The notes under the pieces were generated by a model that worked only from the letters and a program-made list of their open reading frames with translations, ran no database searches and had not been told where the DNA came from. Below, one piece after another: positions 1 to 13,200 of a DNA stretch of 64,000 bases. Numbering within the stretch: the first letter of the stretch is position 1; every line of letters begins with the position of its first letter. This DNA is from Rhizopus sp. PT2906 (lineage: Eukaryota; Mucoromycota; Mucoromycetes; Mucorales; Rhizopodaceae), in contig JAMYHX010000106.1 of the NCBI GenBank assembly GCA_025529335.1, positions 45,682 to 109,681 on the forward strand, in the 5' to 3' direction. The position numbers and the translations under genes are program-made.

Positions 1-308
1 GACAGAGGACTTGGCTCTGTTTTCTAGATTTCTGTATTAAATATATTAGAAAATAGTACAAGTTAACATCTTTCAGACTATCTGATTTTATAGTGATCAT
101 GTGCTATTAGTGACGCGCTGTATATATTAACCTTCTCAGTGAAGAATAGCACTAAATACTATTCATCACTTTTCAGCACAAGCTTTCATATGAATACTTT
201 AGTCAACCTTACGTTTAAAAAAAAAACGGGTAAAGGATTAACACATACATTAAATTACGGCTCAGACAGGGTTTGTTTGTCTTTTCTTTTTCTTTTTGAT
301 TATAAATC
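1..308. other. 5' intergenic region
   Basis: No gene is visible here. The stretch is AT-rich and ends in a T/C-rich tract (about 270-300) followed directly by the ATG of the nitronate monooxygenase gene, so it probably carries that gene's promoter. A convincing TATA box was not identified with certainty. Confidence 0.5.
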
Positions 309-1427
309 ATGACACTTAATTGGGCAACTACCTCATTAACAAGAGCACTCAAGATACAGTACCCCATTATTCAAGCACCCTGTGCTGGTCATACAGGAGT
401 CAATCTAGTTGCCGCCGTTAGTAACGCAGGCGGACTGGGTTCGCTTGGCGCAGGCATGATAGCGCCAGGTCAACTACGTGAGATGATTCGCGAAATACAG
501 CAAAGGACAAAGCGTCCATTTAGTGTCAACTTGTTCTGTCGCCCAACACCACCTCCTTCTCATGAAGAACTTCAACATCATTATCAAGGAAGCGACGACG
601 CTTTAAACGCTATTCGTGTTGAACTAGGCTTACCTATTCCAAAAGAGTATCAATTACGATCTCCACCCTTGGAGGAACAAGTTCAAGTTCTGTTGGATGA
701 AGGTGTACCTGTTGTCTCTTACACATTTGGTTACTTGCCTGAAGCCATTCACAAAAAGTTTGTTAATGCAGGCGTCTATTTGATTGGAACTGCGACTACT
801 GTCGGAGAAGCGATCATGCTCGCTGGCCTTGATCCCTCTAGTCCGACACGCAAGGCGGACGCAATCATCGCTCAGGGCATTGAGGCAGGTGGGCACCGAG
901 GCTCATTTTTGGAAGGTGCACAATTGTCTGTGCGTGATTTAACCAAAAATATCAGACAAGCTGTAGGATCTGAGATACCTATTATCGCTGCAGGTGGACT
1001 CAGTAACGGCCAGGACGTGGTCGATGTTCTTCGTCTGGGTGCGGATGGTGCTGCTTTGGGAACTCTGTTTATGCTCTCAACCGATTCTGCAACTCCCAAA
1101 GCTCACCGAGAATACATGCTCAAGGCGGATCAAAACCAGGTGGAGCCTACAAGGGTATCACGAGCACTTACCGGAAGAGCCGTTCGTAGCTATCCCAATG
1201 CCCTCATGAAACGTCTAGAGTCATTTGACGTTCCAGGTTATGATATTCATTCAGCCAAGACAAAGGATATAGCTGCCTATGCTGCTCAAAAGGGTATTCC
1301 TGACTACATGTGGCTCTTTACGGGTGCTCATGCATCTGAAGCCGCCAAGTACTCCGAGCAGGGCACATTGTCAGCTTCTGAAATACTCGGCAAGATTGTA
1401 TCGGATGTAAATAAACATATAGCGTGA
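309..1427 (+). CDS. Nitronate monooxygenase (2-nitropropane dioxygenase family)
   Basis: Single-exon gene of 372 aa. Nitronate monooxygenases are FMN enzymes with a TIM-barrel fold that oxidise alkyl nitronates such as propionate-3-nitronate, detoxifying these metabolic poisons. The sequence shows the class I landmarks in order: IQAPCAG near residue 21, AQGIEAGGHRG around residue 188 (phosphate and substrate-binding loop with the catalytic-type His), IIAAGG near 225 and GALGTLF-like ALGTLFML near 247 for FMN phosphate binding. Length matches the family (about 350-380 aa). The ATG follows a T-rich leader and no upstream in-frame extension is needed. The stop lies only 50 bp from the convergent transporter gene, so the 3' UTRs probably overlap. 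Family is secure; the exact physiological nitronate is unknown. Confidence 0.93.
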   Translation: MTLNWATTSLTRALKIQYPIIQAPCAGHTGVNLVAAVSNAGGLGSLGAGMIAPGQLREMIREIQQRTKRPFSVNLFCRPTPPPSHEELQHHYQGSDDALNAIRVELGLPIPKEYQLRSPPLEEQVQVLLDEGVPVVSYTFGYLPEAIHKKFVNAGVYLIGTATTVGEAIMLAGLDPSSPTRKADAIIAQGIEAGGHRGSFLEGAQLSVRDLTKNIRQAVGSEIPIIAAGGLSNGQDVVDVLRLGADGAALGTLFMLSTDSATPKAHREYMLKADQNQVEPTRVSRALTGRAVRSYPNALMKRLESFDVPGYDIHSAKTKDIAAYAAQKGIPDYMWLFTGAHASEAAKYSEQGTLSASEILGKIVSDVNKHIA

Positions 1428-1477
1428 TTTCCTTTTTTGAATAATAATAACAACACAGTTTATTCCACTCTTTTTTT

Positions 1478-3127
1478 TTAATGGTTGTATCTTTCCAGCC
1501 TTCCAATGTAAAATATAAACATGTTGACTGCGCAGACGACAGCAGCAATACGGAACATCCAAGCAGAGCCCAAATATTGATACAAATAACCTCCTATAAG
1601 CGCACCTAATCCTGTGCCGAGCCCAAAATGGAGAGCACCTAGAATACCTTGTGCAACTGATCGTTGTTCGGGCGGGAAGAAACTATCCATTTCGCTGACA
1701 GAGGTAGCCCAAAAGATACCAAAGCCAATACCTGACAAAGTGTCAATACCTTTTTATGATTAAGCGATTTTACTTACCATGAAGAGTTTGAAGTGAAAGA
1801 GCAATGACGTTAGTAATAAATGAGTCAGGCACAAGTACTGTGTACGCCAAACATCGCACAATGGTTGCAATGTGTGCAGCTACAATCATCTTTGTTACAC
1901 CAAATCTTTCCTGTAACTATTTCCAGGGGGGAAGGAGAAGATGAGAAGGTTGTCTATGTATACGCGCGATATATTACCTGTTTAGAAAAGCAAAAGCAGA
2001 GTAACTCAGTTATGCCTGTCGTAGGTCCAGTCCAGCCGATCCAACTTGCAGGCATATGAAGCTCACCGCTCAAGAAAAGGAACAAGAAGTTGATGATGAT
2101 GGATAAAACAAATCCAAACAAGAGCGTAGTGATCAAGAAGGTCAAGATACGAGGTGAAGTAAATATCTGAGCTGAAGGAATCTCTTCGGGACTATGTTCC
2201 AAAATACTCGCCAAGGACTGATCTACGGAAGCAATACGTGAGATGGCTAATCCCAAGTCGAGACCGACAGTATCAAGAGCTTCATCAGCTTCTTCTCGAA
2301 TGGTATGTACTGATGCCAAGCTGTTGGTCTTGAACAGATCAACAAAATGACTATCTCCTGCCACAGAGTTTCTGTGTTGGTCTGAGATACTGTTGTAATT
2401 TTCGCGATTGTTGAATAGCTTTTCAGCCGTCTTTACACGCTGGATCGGTTGTTGCTCCTCTTCACTCGCTGGTAGGTGCTCATATTGATTTGGTTTAGCA
2501 AAGAAGGCCAAGAGAATAAAGACCAGGGTAGACGCAGCATAAACATAAAAGATGGTATCAAGGTTACCAGTATAAGATATCAATTGTCCTACAACAAGAA
2601 TAGTCAATGCAGCCGAAACAGAGCCCCATAAACGTTGTTCGCCTAACAAAGAATGAAGCTTTAGTCCTCCCTTTCTTTGACAATATAAGTGGTTGTTTAC
2701 CATATAAAATTTTGTTGGGGCCCAATATTTTCATGACAGCACTGTCCACAAGAGCCATATTGGGTAGAGTAAAAAAGGCAAACCCTAAAGCCAACGAAGA
2801 GACGACGACGACCAAGAGTGTGTTGGATAGCTCAACACCAAATAACGTGCCAGAGGATTGGCCGATGAACATGATGGCCATAATGGCTGCACCACCCAAG
2901 AAGGCAGTAAGAGCCATGATAAGTCCGTGAAGAGCAGGTTTTTTGTCAACGATATATGTCCAAAGAGGACAAGAGATAGACTGTATAAATGGAGCAATCG
3001 CCAAGACTAGACCAATTTGGTCCGAGGAAAAGTTGAGGGTATCATGATAGTATATAGGTAGATACGGTTGAGCTGCAGACAGTACAGCAAAGATGGCTAT
3101 GTAGAGTAGCTTACAGATAAGGTACAT
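1478..3127 (-). CDS. Major facilitator superfamily transporter (MFS_1-like)
   Basis: Four exons on the minus strand: 3127-2701, 2642-1978, 1910-1778 and 1731-1478, giving 492 aa. All three introns are GT..AG and the frame closes exactly. The product has an N-terminal membrane block starting MYLICKLLYIAIFAVLSA, a long hydrophilic central loop (acidic, about residues 210-320, containing EEEQQPIQRV) and a second block ending in a short cytosolic tail. The charged PPEQRSVAQGILG segment between helices in the second half is typical of MFS carriers. The fold resembles the MFS_1-like group that includes MFSD6-type proteins, in which the substrate is usually unknown. It is convergent with the nitronate monooxygenase gene. 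Family assignment is confident; substrate and membrane location are not. Confidence 0.88.
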
Positions 3128-3292
3128 ATAGACTAGGGAAAAAAAAAAAAAAGAAAAAAGAAATAAAAAAAAGATTTTATATATAAAATAATAGTAGTTT
3201 ATGTCATATTGACATCGAGGGGAGTCTTTTTATTGTTTCATGTATAATATATAAAGGTAAAAGGGGGGAATAAGGGAGGAAAAATAATAAAC

Positions 3293-4234
3293 TTAAAAGG
3301 CTTTTCTTATCACATCCATCAATGTACAACAAGTGATGATTAAATTTACTTCTAATAAATCACGTTTGTCACCACCTATCTGACTCAGTACATGACGTTG
3401 TATGGTTAAGCATTCTTCACTATACTCTGCTAATAGCTTCCATCTTCTGCAATTCTTATGACTATGGTAGTCATGATCTGTATCTTCATCACTGTCACTG
3501 TCAATATAATCTTCCTTTGTTTTGTTCAAATTTAATATCACTTTGATCTCACACGTAAAATCATTGGATAATAAGCTTGGCCTCTTCCATCTAAGCTTTG
3601 ATCCATAAAAGTATGTTTCGTATTCAAATAGCAAAGTATTTGTCGTAAACTGTTTCTTTATCAAGTATTCCGGTTCACTTTCTCCTTCCAACTCGATCGT
3701 GATGTAGTCTTTGTTAAAAGTCTTTCTTTTCACATAAGCAATCTTTTTATTTCCTTTGGCTACATCCACTAGAGTATTTTGTTGATAAGTCCATGATCGT
3801 GAACTTAATTTTCGATAGACTAACTCTCTATCGCTGTTGTAAATGTCACGGTGTCGTAAAATGTAGTACCGGAGCATTTCTTGTTCCCTTAACAACATCA
3901 TGCTTCTTTGGTGACGCAGCGTAGCACTTTTTTGTCGCTGTTCTTCTTGTTTATTAATTTCTAATTCTGTAAATGATGTCTGTGTGGTAGGCGATGATTG
4001 TTTAAGAATAGAGTTAGTCATGACATGTTGAAATGTTGTCTTGGGTGATGAAGGTGGTGAAGTATTCGGCGTTTCTTGAGTTGGATACGAAAAATATCGA
4101 CTAGAATAGGAATCGGTAGTCATCCGACTGCTTCGGCTTCCATGACGACTGGCTGTCACCGCCATATCTTCCTCGTCATACGCATTTGGTTTTTCATATC
4201 GAGGTGTGTCAACTGCGTTTGGTTTTTGAAACAT
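3293..4234 (-). CDS. Uncharacterised protein with Tubby-like C-terminal half
   Basis: Single open frame of 313 aa. The first 100 residues are Ser/Thr/Pro-rich and look disordered. Residues about 100-130 are helical and rich in Arg/Gln. The C-terminal half alternates short beta-like strands with aromatic residues (for example YETYFYGSKLRWKRP and a later RRWKLLAEY), interrupted by an acidic DSDSDEDTD loop. This pattern recalls the Tubby-C/DUF6593-type beta-barrel proteins of fungi, but that is an inference from the strand pattern, not a recognised signature. It is divergent from SRP72 with a 297-bp shared upstream region. No catalytic residues are evident. It could also be a fungal-specific scaffold. 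Confidence 0.7.
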   Translation of the reverse strand: MFQKPNAVDTPRYEKPNAYDEEDMAVTASRHGSRSSRMTTDSYSSRYFSYPTQETPNTSPPSSPKTTFQHVMTNSILKQSSPTTQTSFTELEINKQEEQRQKSATLRHQRSMMLLREQEMLRYYILRHRDIYNSDRELVYRKLSSRSWTYQQNTLVDVAKGNKKIAYVKRKTFNKDYITIELEGESEPEYLIKKQFTTNTLLFEYETYFYGSKLRWKRPSLLSNDFTCEIKVILNLNKTKEDYIDSDSDEDTDHDYHSHKNCRRWKLLAEYSEECLTIQRHVLSQIGGDKRDLLEVNLIITCCTLMDVIRKAF

Positions 4235-4531
4235 TTAATAAAAATAAAGAGAAAAAAGAATAAAGAAAGCGAAAGAGAAAGGGAAAGATAAAGAAAAGAA
4301 GAAAAAACAAAAAAGAGGCAAAAAAAGGGACATGGAAAAAACGGAATCAAGATGCAGAAAGGAAACACTAAAAAGTACACAAAACGTATTTTGGTGTAAA
4401 CAAAGGAGCAGCGATTTAATGGGCATATTTTAAAACACCGGGTCAACTTTTTTTTGGGCAACATGACAGCCTTCCCAGTGTGTCCTTTTTTTTTCTTGAA
4501 AATATATTGACGCGCATACATTACTTAACTA
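4235..4531. promoter_or_regulatory. Divergent promoter region between the Tubby-like gene and SRP72
   Basis: The 297-bp gap between two divergent start codons is strongly purine-biased on the plus strand (long GA/AAG-rich run 4235-4340) with a T-rich block near 4448-4500 just before the SRP72 ATG. It must hold both promoters; no individual factor site can be named. Confidence 0.5.
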
Positions 4532-6599
4532 ATGTCGTCAAAGGAACAAGAAACAACCACTCTTTTTACAAGACTTAAAAATGCCATCGACAGTGAAAAT
4601 GACCAGCAGGCTTTAGAACTTTGTGATCAACTCTTAAAATTGACACCAGATGATAAAATAGTCCTTCAATCTAAAGTCATCTCTCTCATTCGTCTCGAAA
4701 AATACAGAGACGCTCTTACACTCATTGCTCGTCAATTCAGAAATACAAAGGAATTGGCTTATGAAAAGATCTATTGTTATTATCGTACAAACCAATTTGC
4801 ACCAGCCATGGAACTTTTGGAAGAATTGTCATCAAGCAATCAGTCACCTTCCTTACTTTATCTTGAAGCACAGCTGGTAAGAAACTACAAGTTACCAAAA
4901 AAAAAAAGGATACTCATGATTTCTTAGTTGTATTCACAAGGTCAATTCAAAAAAGCTGTTGAAGTGTATGAATCACTATTGCAGACTTTGGATAAAAAAG
5001 ATGTTCTTTATGACGAAATTCAAGTAAACCTATTAGCTGCAAAGGCAGGTCTTTTGTTCTCTACCTATCAAAGCAAGGAAATGGGTCCCGTAAAGGAAAG
5101 GTCAGAAGATCTCTATGAGGTTGCTTATAATGCTGCCTCGGTTTATTTGGCACAAGGAAATATCGCAAAGGCTCAAGAACAACTTGAACTAGCTCAGAGT
5201 AACATTAATAGGATGAAAGCATTTGCACCCTTTTTTAAAAGAAATACTATTTATAGAGCAATGCATGGATAAATCAAACACAATGAGCGAAGAAGAACAG
5301 GAGCAAGAACTGGCTGTCATCACAACTCAGTTGGGATACACATACCAGCTTCAAGGACGCACTTCGGAAGCAATCAAAATCTATCAATCCGTGCTAAACT
5401 CAAAGTAAAACATTATTTTGTATACATTTTCATTTGTTGACCTTCTTTGCAATAGAGACACAAGTATTGCAGCTGTTGCTTCTAACAATATTGTTGTTAT
5501 TGATCAGGCAAAGGATGTAGAAGATGCAGCCAAAAAATTAAAGTTTGCAACAAGCAAAGAAGCCGATGCTAAATTAAAAAATTACCAAAAGCGCGTGATC
5601 TTGATGAATGAAAGTTTGTTACATTTATATGCAAAGAAGGTTAGTATTTGTTATCCTTTATGTATGTCATTTAAAGCTGATGGGTACCGTGTGTAGTATG
5701 CTGCATGTAGAGATCAAGCACAAAAATTGATTGATAAATATCCAGATAACGACTCGCTTTATCTTGTCTTAGCGAGCGCCACTTACCACCAACATAAGGC
5801 CAGTAAGGCAATCGAGGAACTCAAAAAGTATGCTGAAAAGAAACCTACGTCACTTGCTATTCATTTCGCAGCTATCCAGCTGCAAATGCTTGAATCACAG
5901 CATAAGGCTGCTTTGGAGACGCTACAACATTATTTGAACGGTGTAGCTGATAATAAGCAAGAACAGTATAGACCTGCTATTGTCGCCCTTTTGGTCTGGC
6001 TTTACCAACAAACAGGTCAATCCGAGAAGGCGATGGAAACATTGGATAAGGCAGCTTCCATCTGGAAGTCAGATGATTCCTTTGCCTCGACACATACACC
6101 AACCTCAATTGTCAAACAGACAGCTGCGTTCAAACTGAAGGCTGGTCGTCTCCAAGAAGCAGTTGAGGACTATGAACAACTTGTCAAGGAGGATCCAACA
6201 GATGCTCAGGCTGTCGCTGGCTTGATCGCAGCTTATGCTCAGGTCGATCCTACCAAGGCAGAACAGTATGGCAGTGCTTTGCCAGAAATTGCACTCAATC
6301 ATATAGACGTCGACACACTTGAAAAGATAGTGCCTGGTGTAAAGCGGGGATATGTAAAGAAAGATCCTAACGGGTGAGTCATTGCTAAGCATAACAAGAT
6401 CTGCCTTATTAATACCATGAGTAGTACTTTTGTCAAGAAGCCAAAGCAAAAGAAGAAGAGAAAGCCACTATTGCCCAAAAAAATGGATCCCAAGTCCCAA
6501 CCTGATCCAGAACGATGGTTACCCAAACAAGAGCGTTCAAATTTCCGTGCAAAGAGTAAGAGTAAGAAGACTGCCAAGAGTTCCACACGAAAAGCCTAG
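4532..6599 (+). CDS. SRP72: Signal recognition particle subunit SRP72
   Basis: Six exons: 4532-4876, 4928-5198, 5257-5404, 5456-5639, 5697-6373 and 6425-6599, giving 599 aa. SRP72 forms the SRP68/72 heterodimer that binds 7S RNA and helps target nascent secretory proteins to the ER. Most of the protein is a helical TPR solenoid (residues about 1-520; for example ALELCDQLLKLTPDD and LQGRTSEAIKIYQSVL). The basic C-terminal region contains PKQKKKRKPLLPKK followed by the family signature PDPERWLP with Trp573, the part that binds SRP RNA in known SRP72 proteins. Length is close to the usual 600-670 aa. Introns are 49-58 nt. The gene is divergent from the Tubby-like gene and convergent with MOT1. 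Confidence 0.95.
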
Positions 6600-7257
6600 A
6601 GACATAATAATTCTTTATAAATATTTCTCTAATAAAAAAACGCGGCTCAGAGAGTCCTTTTTCTACTTCAATACAAAAAGCGCTTATAAGGAAATAAAAG
6701 AAGCTCTCTGCCATGTGTGCTCTTCAAAAATGTAAGACAATATAATCGCTTTCAATCTTCTTTTAGTAAAACACAAACATACCAAAGTTAAAAAACGTAT
6801 GTTTAAGGATGCCAAATGGTGTTGTGATAACTTGGAACAGCTTACTTCTTGAAAGCTCAACGAATATTTCAAATATGACAACAAATACAAAGGCACAATC
6901 AGATACAAAAGAATTATTGATAGATGGATTGTAACTGAAAAAAAGTGTCGTATTTACTCTATAAATACTTTGTGAGATTACTCTAGATCTATACTCTAAG
7001 AATGAACAACATAAAGAAACTGACATGTTCACATATAACGCGACATGCCCAATTCTCATTGGTTAAGCAATACTCCTGTTTGCATATAAAATGATGATAT
7101 TCTTATAAAGCAGTTATTAGAGACGCACCGACATACATCTACATTTCTTTATTATTCAAGTCATATCACAAACAGTTTAACACAAAAAGTTATTAGACTT
7201 CCATTGAGTAATATATTCATTGTATTTATTTATAAAAATTCTACACAGAAAATGTAA
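6600..7257. other. Convergent intergenic region, no gene seen
   Basis: AT-rich sequence between the 3' ends of SRP72 and MOT1. Open frames here are short, low in coding character and lack promoter context; I see no RNA gene or repeat. Confidence 0.6.
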
Positions 7258-10200
7258 TTATGTTAAGCTGTTAATAAAACTATCAATGTTGTACTCTTCC
7301 TCATAGTCCTTTTCGTCCCATAGCGACTCCAAATTCTCCAAGACTGCTTTAGCGGCACCCAACCCTTCAGCCGATACATTATCTTTGGGCTGCTTCTTCT
7401 TGATTTCATTATCGTCACCGATATTAAACAAGTCAAGGATTTGATCTGTGTCCATACTCTGTAATCCAGAGTTTTGTTGATTGACGATTGAATTGGCAAT
7501 ATTGAGCTTGAACTTTTGGAGGCCCATGATCTTTTCTTCCAAGGTACCACGAGTGATCAATCGATAGACATTCACCACCTTTTTCTGTCCAATACGATGT
7601 GCACGATCCATTGCCTGGAGATCCTTCATCGGGTTCCAGTCATGTTCAACAAAGATGACAGTATCCGCACCTGTAAGGTTAAGACCGAGTCCACCCACAT
7701 GGGTCGTCAGCAGTAGTACGTCAATAGATGGATCCGCATTGAACTTTTGAACGAGCTCATGTCGTTTATTTGAGTCTACTGACCCGTCTAATCGTAGATA
7801 ACTCACCGTCGGCATCAGCTTTTTAAACAGATCATTCTCTATAATATCCAGCATTGGCTTCAATTGACAAAAGATAAGCGCACGATGCTGACTCACGGCT
7901 CCGATGGCCATAGCTGCTGGATCTGACTCTGATTCTGTGTTGGTTACTCCAATACCACATTCTCCGAGCAGCTGCTTCAGTGCTTGCAGCTTGGGTGCGT
8001 TCTGAATGCTGTGTAAGGTTGTATTGGACTTGTGCAAAAAGTCTTGCACTTTGTTGTAATTGGCATACTTTTCATTCACAACCAATAAAGGATGATTGCA
8101 TAGCCTGCGAAGGTATTGCAATGCCTGGAAGATGTGGGTCGCTCCCTTTGAAGCATTCGTCTTTTGTGGTACCAGATCATCCTCCACACTGCTTCGTGCT
8201 TGAGATTTGGCAAATTCTTCGTATAGAGACTTTTGCAGTTCGCTCAGTTCACAGTAGTAGTCCTGAATGATCTTGGGCGGTAAGTCATGTAATACGTCTT
8301 CTTTTAATCGACGCAGCAAGAACGGTAGCACTTGCTTGTGTAGAGCTTCTAGTGCCAATGCACCTGCTTCCTGTTCTTTTGATGAGCTCTTGCTGTCTTT
8401 ACTTGCGAGAATAGGTTTGCCAAAACGATCGTTGAATGCTTTCTCTGTACCAAGGAAACCAGGCATCAAAAAGTCAAACAATGACCATAGTTCAAGCACA
8501 TTATTCTAAATACGTATGGATTATGAGTTTTTATCTTCAAAATGCTGTTGTTACTCACTTGAATAGGTGTACCCGAGAGAATAAGACGGTGATTTGATTT
8601 CAACGTTTTAATCGCTTTTGTGATCTTGGTTTTACCGTTCTTGATAATGTGGCCTTCATCCAGAATACAGTAGTTCCAGTGCAGAGGCTCTAGTTCGTCA
8701 ATGTCATTACGAATAATATCATAAGACATGATGACTATATCATAATTATTAAATGAAGCACGGATTCTAAAGAAACGATGAGTACTACAGTTAATACAGG
8801 TTGTATATGCTTACTTTTTACGATCATTGGGGCCACCTGTGTAAAGCAATGGCTTCAGATTATCACAGTAATTTAGGATTTCATGGTACCAATGTCCGGT
8901 CAAGGTTGGTGGACAGATGACCAGAGATGGGCAATGCGCAAACTCAGGAGCCTGTGTTTCTTGATATTTTTGTGCTCTCGTATAATGGTCTCCAGCAAGG
9001 ATACAGATAGACTGGAGCGTCTTACCTAAACCCATATCTAAACCCTCATAGTATCAGTATCCTATGTTCCAAGCCTTTTGTTTTTGAAGTGCTTACCGTC
9101 ACACAATATACCATGCAAGTGGAATTTGTTGAGAAAAGCAAGCCAGTTAACACCTTCTTGTTGATACTTGCGAAGCTCTGCCTTGATTTTGACTGGAATT
9201 TCGTAATTTTCAACCTTGGAGCTATCCAGCAATTGTGATAAGAATCGGCGTTCTTCATCACGATGTGCGAGCATTTCTGCGGACATGCCTGGAGGATCAG
9301 GGATACCTGCTTCAAGAGGTACAAGTTTGATAAGCAAGGCAAAGCAGTTGGTACAGATAAGACGAACAGATTCATCAGGATCACTCATGCGACCAAGAAT
9401 AGGAACGATTAAGAAGATTGTATAGGGCAATATCTTGGTATCCAGTAGCTGTACAAGGTGATAGATAAGTTCAGCTGCACCCTGTCGGTGATGCACGTTG
9501 AGTGGATTACTAAGATGAGGCAGGACTTGTTCGACGATCATATGCATCGTTCTGTCAGTGATCACATTAGCGATGGCTGCCAAGCATTTGGCGCTCATGG
9601 TACGTATAACGGCATAACAAGATTGCAGTGATCGGCAAACATAAGGCACAATGTTACTCACATCGTCCCATAGCTTTTCGGAAAGGTGAGGTACTACCAT
9701 GGTCAAGACGGTCAAGGAGTCAATCACATCTTGTCCGATTTGAAAGTCTTGTCGAATCACCTTATCTGCCTGCTCGATGCCTTGCTCAGGGAATATCTCG
9801 ATGATTTTTTGACTAACACATTCCTTTAGCTTAGGAACCATATTAAATACACTGGGACCAAAGCGGTTACAGAGCTCTCGTAAGGTAATTTCAGCGCCTC
9901 GCTTTGTAAGCTGTGCGTCTTTTTGTTCAGGAGTCAGCTCTTTTGGCTCCTTATTTTTGCTTGTGGTATCCTCTTTTTGAATAGACAAAATGCCTGATTC
10001 CAGTTGATTATCCTGTAATAAGGGTGTCACGGTCGTATCAGCACAAAGGAAAGTGCACAAATTCTTTACAATCTTGTCATTAGGGCTAGTACGGCTTTGA
10101 TGGGAACGCTCACAAAGGGCCATAAGATTGGCAAGCGTAGCAGCCGATCGTTGCTGTAAGTCTATGTTTTCTTCATACTTGATACTATTCATCACACTAC

Positions 10201-13200
10201 GAATCACTGGGTTCAATTTGGTGGGCAGAACACCGAGCTCGACCACAGCACCTGCAGTGCTTGCGTAAACGTGGATTTCGATTTTCTGTTTCAGTTCCTC
10301 AAAGTATCCCATAGATGCAACCACACGACGTTGACGTTCTTCCATCGACTTAAGTAAGGCGGCACGGCCCTTGCCTTTGGGGACTTTAGTCAACAGCTGA
10401 TCAAACATTTCGCTGATCACAGCGGATGCTGTCTCGACGGTAAAGAGAGGTCCCTGTTCTGGAAGTGCCTCACCAGGCACAAGGGTAGGTAAAGTAGGAA
10501 TTTGGTCCAGAGGTACTTTGGCTTCCGAGTGAAATGCGTTTAATAGGTTTTGGCATTCAGCACGAATACGTTTCAGGACATGGACAAGCTCGAAATAGAA
10601 GTTTGTAGCTTGCTGCTGAGCATTTTCGAGATTAGCAATCATAGATTGAGATAAAGTCTTGGGGAAATTGTGCGTATTGGCAAGAATAGCTTCTGGAGGT
10701 GCGTGGATAATATCGTCCGCATTGTATCTTGTCTTTAAGACAGCCTTGGCCCATTCCTCAACAGCCATAGCACCCAATTGACGTTTTAAAGCCCATTGCG
10801 AACTAAGAAGATTCAAAAGTACCTCCTGATAAGACAGCTCCATGGAATCATCAGGCCAGGTGCTCATAGCCATGCCAAGCGCACTGGTACACGCAATACG
10901 ACAGCGCATGACCTGGTCCATCGTAACAAGAGAAAAGTCTTGAGCAATCATACCTGCGTCCAAGTTATGGCTTTCTTCTAACAGATTGCCACGTACAACA
11001 TCTTCTGGAATACCCTTGTTTACTGTCTTTTTTGATTTCTTTGTCGCCCCTTTATCCATCAGGGCGCTTCCACCACCCAGACCGAACGCTCCTGGGGGTT
11101 TGTAAAAATAAGTGGCTGTATCTAGTGGTTGGCCGATCGGCGTCATAGTAATTTCAAACCAACTTCCAAGCCAGTTTTGTGTTCCTTGCAAAACAAGTTG
11201 ATTCTCGACTTTGCCGTCAATGGTTAAAGAACTCCAGACTTGAAGTGATTTTTCTAAAATGTCGGGTTTTTCTTCTACAATCATATTTTGAAATACCAAA
11301 CGATAAACACGTTCGTCGATCCACTCTGAGGCTGTGCCGCATTCTAAAAAGGTCAGTAGGGTGTTCAAGACAGCCATGCGCACACCTGAGATGGTGTGTC
11401 GAAAGAAAGGATGCAATCTGGGCACAAGATCACTTAAGCTAAAGTTCTCACGTACAATATCCATTACGCCTAACTGTTCAAACATCTTGGCAATCAAATC
11501 CATGACAGCGCCAGTTGAAGCTGTTAGGTCATCCTTGAGATCGATCAAACAGTCCCATAATGTTAAGATGACATCGCGGATTCTTTCCTTGGAACTAAGG
11601 CGTACAAATTCAGAGGTGATGGGTAAAAGTGTTGCAGCACTCACTGCACGAACGTCGTCGTCATGATCTCGTAAGCCTAAGATGATAGCCCCTGTTGTGC
11701 CTTCAACAAGCATCTCCACTAGATCCTTTCGAACCGCAACTGTGTACTTGAGGCCAAGCAATCCTGCATGTCTAACCTCCCAGATTGATTTGCCAGCAAA
11801 GGCTGGGTCTTGCTGATTGATGAGTTTTAATAGATTATCATGTACTTTTCCAACTGCTTCTGGTGTCATGTACTGCAAGACAACGCCCAATGTTTGCGAG
11901 CATGTTTCACGAACAGGACATACAACTTGATCAGAGACAAAGTCTGCAAATCTGTCGAGGGCAAATACACATAATAATCTGATGGCACAATCTTCTAACC
12001 ATGCATTATGTAGTTCCTTGTTCTTTTCTTTATAACCCACTACACACATGTGGCCATGTCAGGACACTTTCTTTTTTCATATCATGTCAACGTTACCTTT
12101 TTTGCCAGCACCGGCACCATGTGCCTTAAGAATGCTACGCAATCCAATACCAGCGCCGTGACGAATTTCCCAAGCAGGATCAAAGAGATCTAAACACAAG
12201 TGCTCACAAATCATTTTAAATGGCCAATCATGCTGAGGTTCATCTGCTGCATTGTCTGCTGGGTTTGACTTCTTTGCCTCTACAACAAACTTGTTTGACT
12301 GTGGTTGAGCGGTAATGTCAAATTCTTCTTTTTCTATTTTAACTGGTTTTGGTACAGGATGATCTGACTTATTTTTCACGTCCATGATACGTACTCTATA
12401 AATAACGATTAATCACACTTGGACATTCTGTGCACACACATATATCATGGGTATACATTTACTTTTCGGCTTTGTTTTTCATTTTAGATTCTGACTTTAG
12501 TTTACGTTTCAGCATATTTCGTTCTCTGGCAGATAAGCCCGCCATATTGATCTCTGCTATAGCAGGTGTAGGTGGCATTGAATTAGTTGTTGTTGTTGTT
12601 GCTGTTGTTGTAGCAGGCGAAGTAGATGTAGTAGAAGTGGAAGGGGATGGAACAGGTGTGTGTTTTTCTTTTTTGGAGCGTGTGTCCAAATCGGCATCCT
12701 CTAGAAGATCGACTATGATAAAGCATGGGGTTATAATGGTTATCTAATACATTACATATTGACTTTTTTACCATCCATAAACTGACTTGCTAAACCTAGT
12801 CGTTCTTTTAGATTACGTCGTTGGATCTCTAGTCGTTCTTGTGGTGTCATGTCTGAAAAATCAATATCGTACTCTTTTCCAGCTGAGCCAAGTAAGAGTT
12901 TTCCATGTTGAAGAACAGATGCTAAATCGAATTCACTAAAACGTAACTTGTGCTGTTCCTCATTGTTGTCTATTTTTATGGCAATTTCATCTTCATCCGA
13001 AGGATCCCACGCCGGTACGTTGGCAGCAATAGCTTCTAGTGCTTGACCAGCAGCTAAACGTGTATCCCATGCTTTACTCCTCAAGTGAACAGCGACCTAT
13101 GGTAAAGTCAACTTTTCTGTATGATATGACCATCGTTTTTTATTTTTACTCTTGATAATAAGTTATATAGTTCACCAGGATGCTGCTTTTGAATTTCACC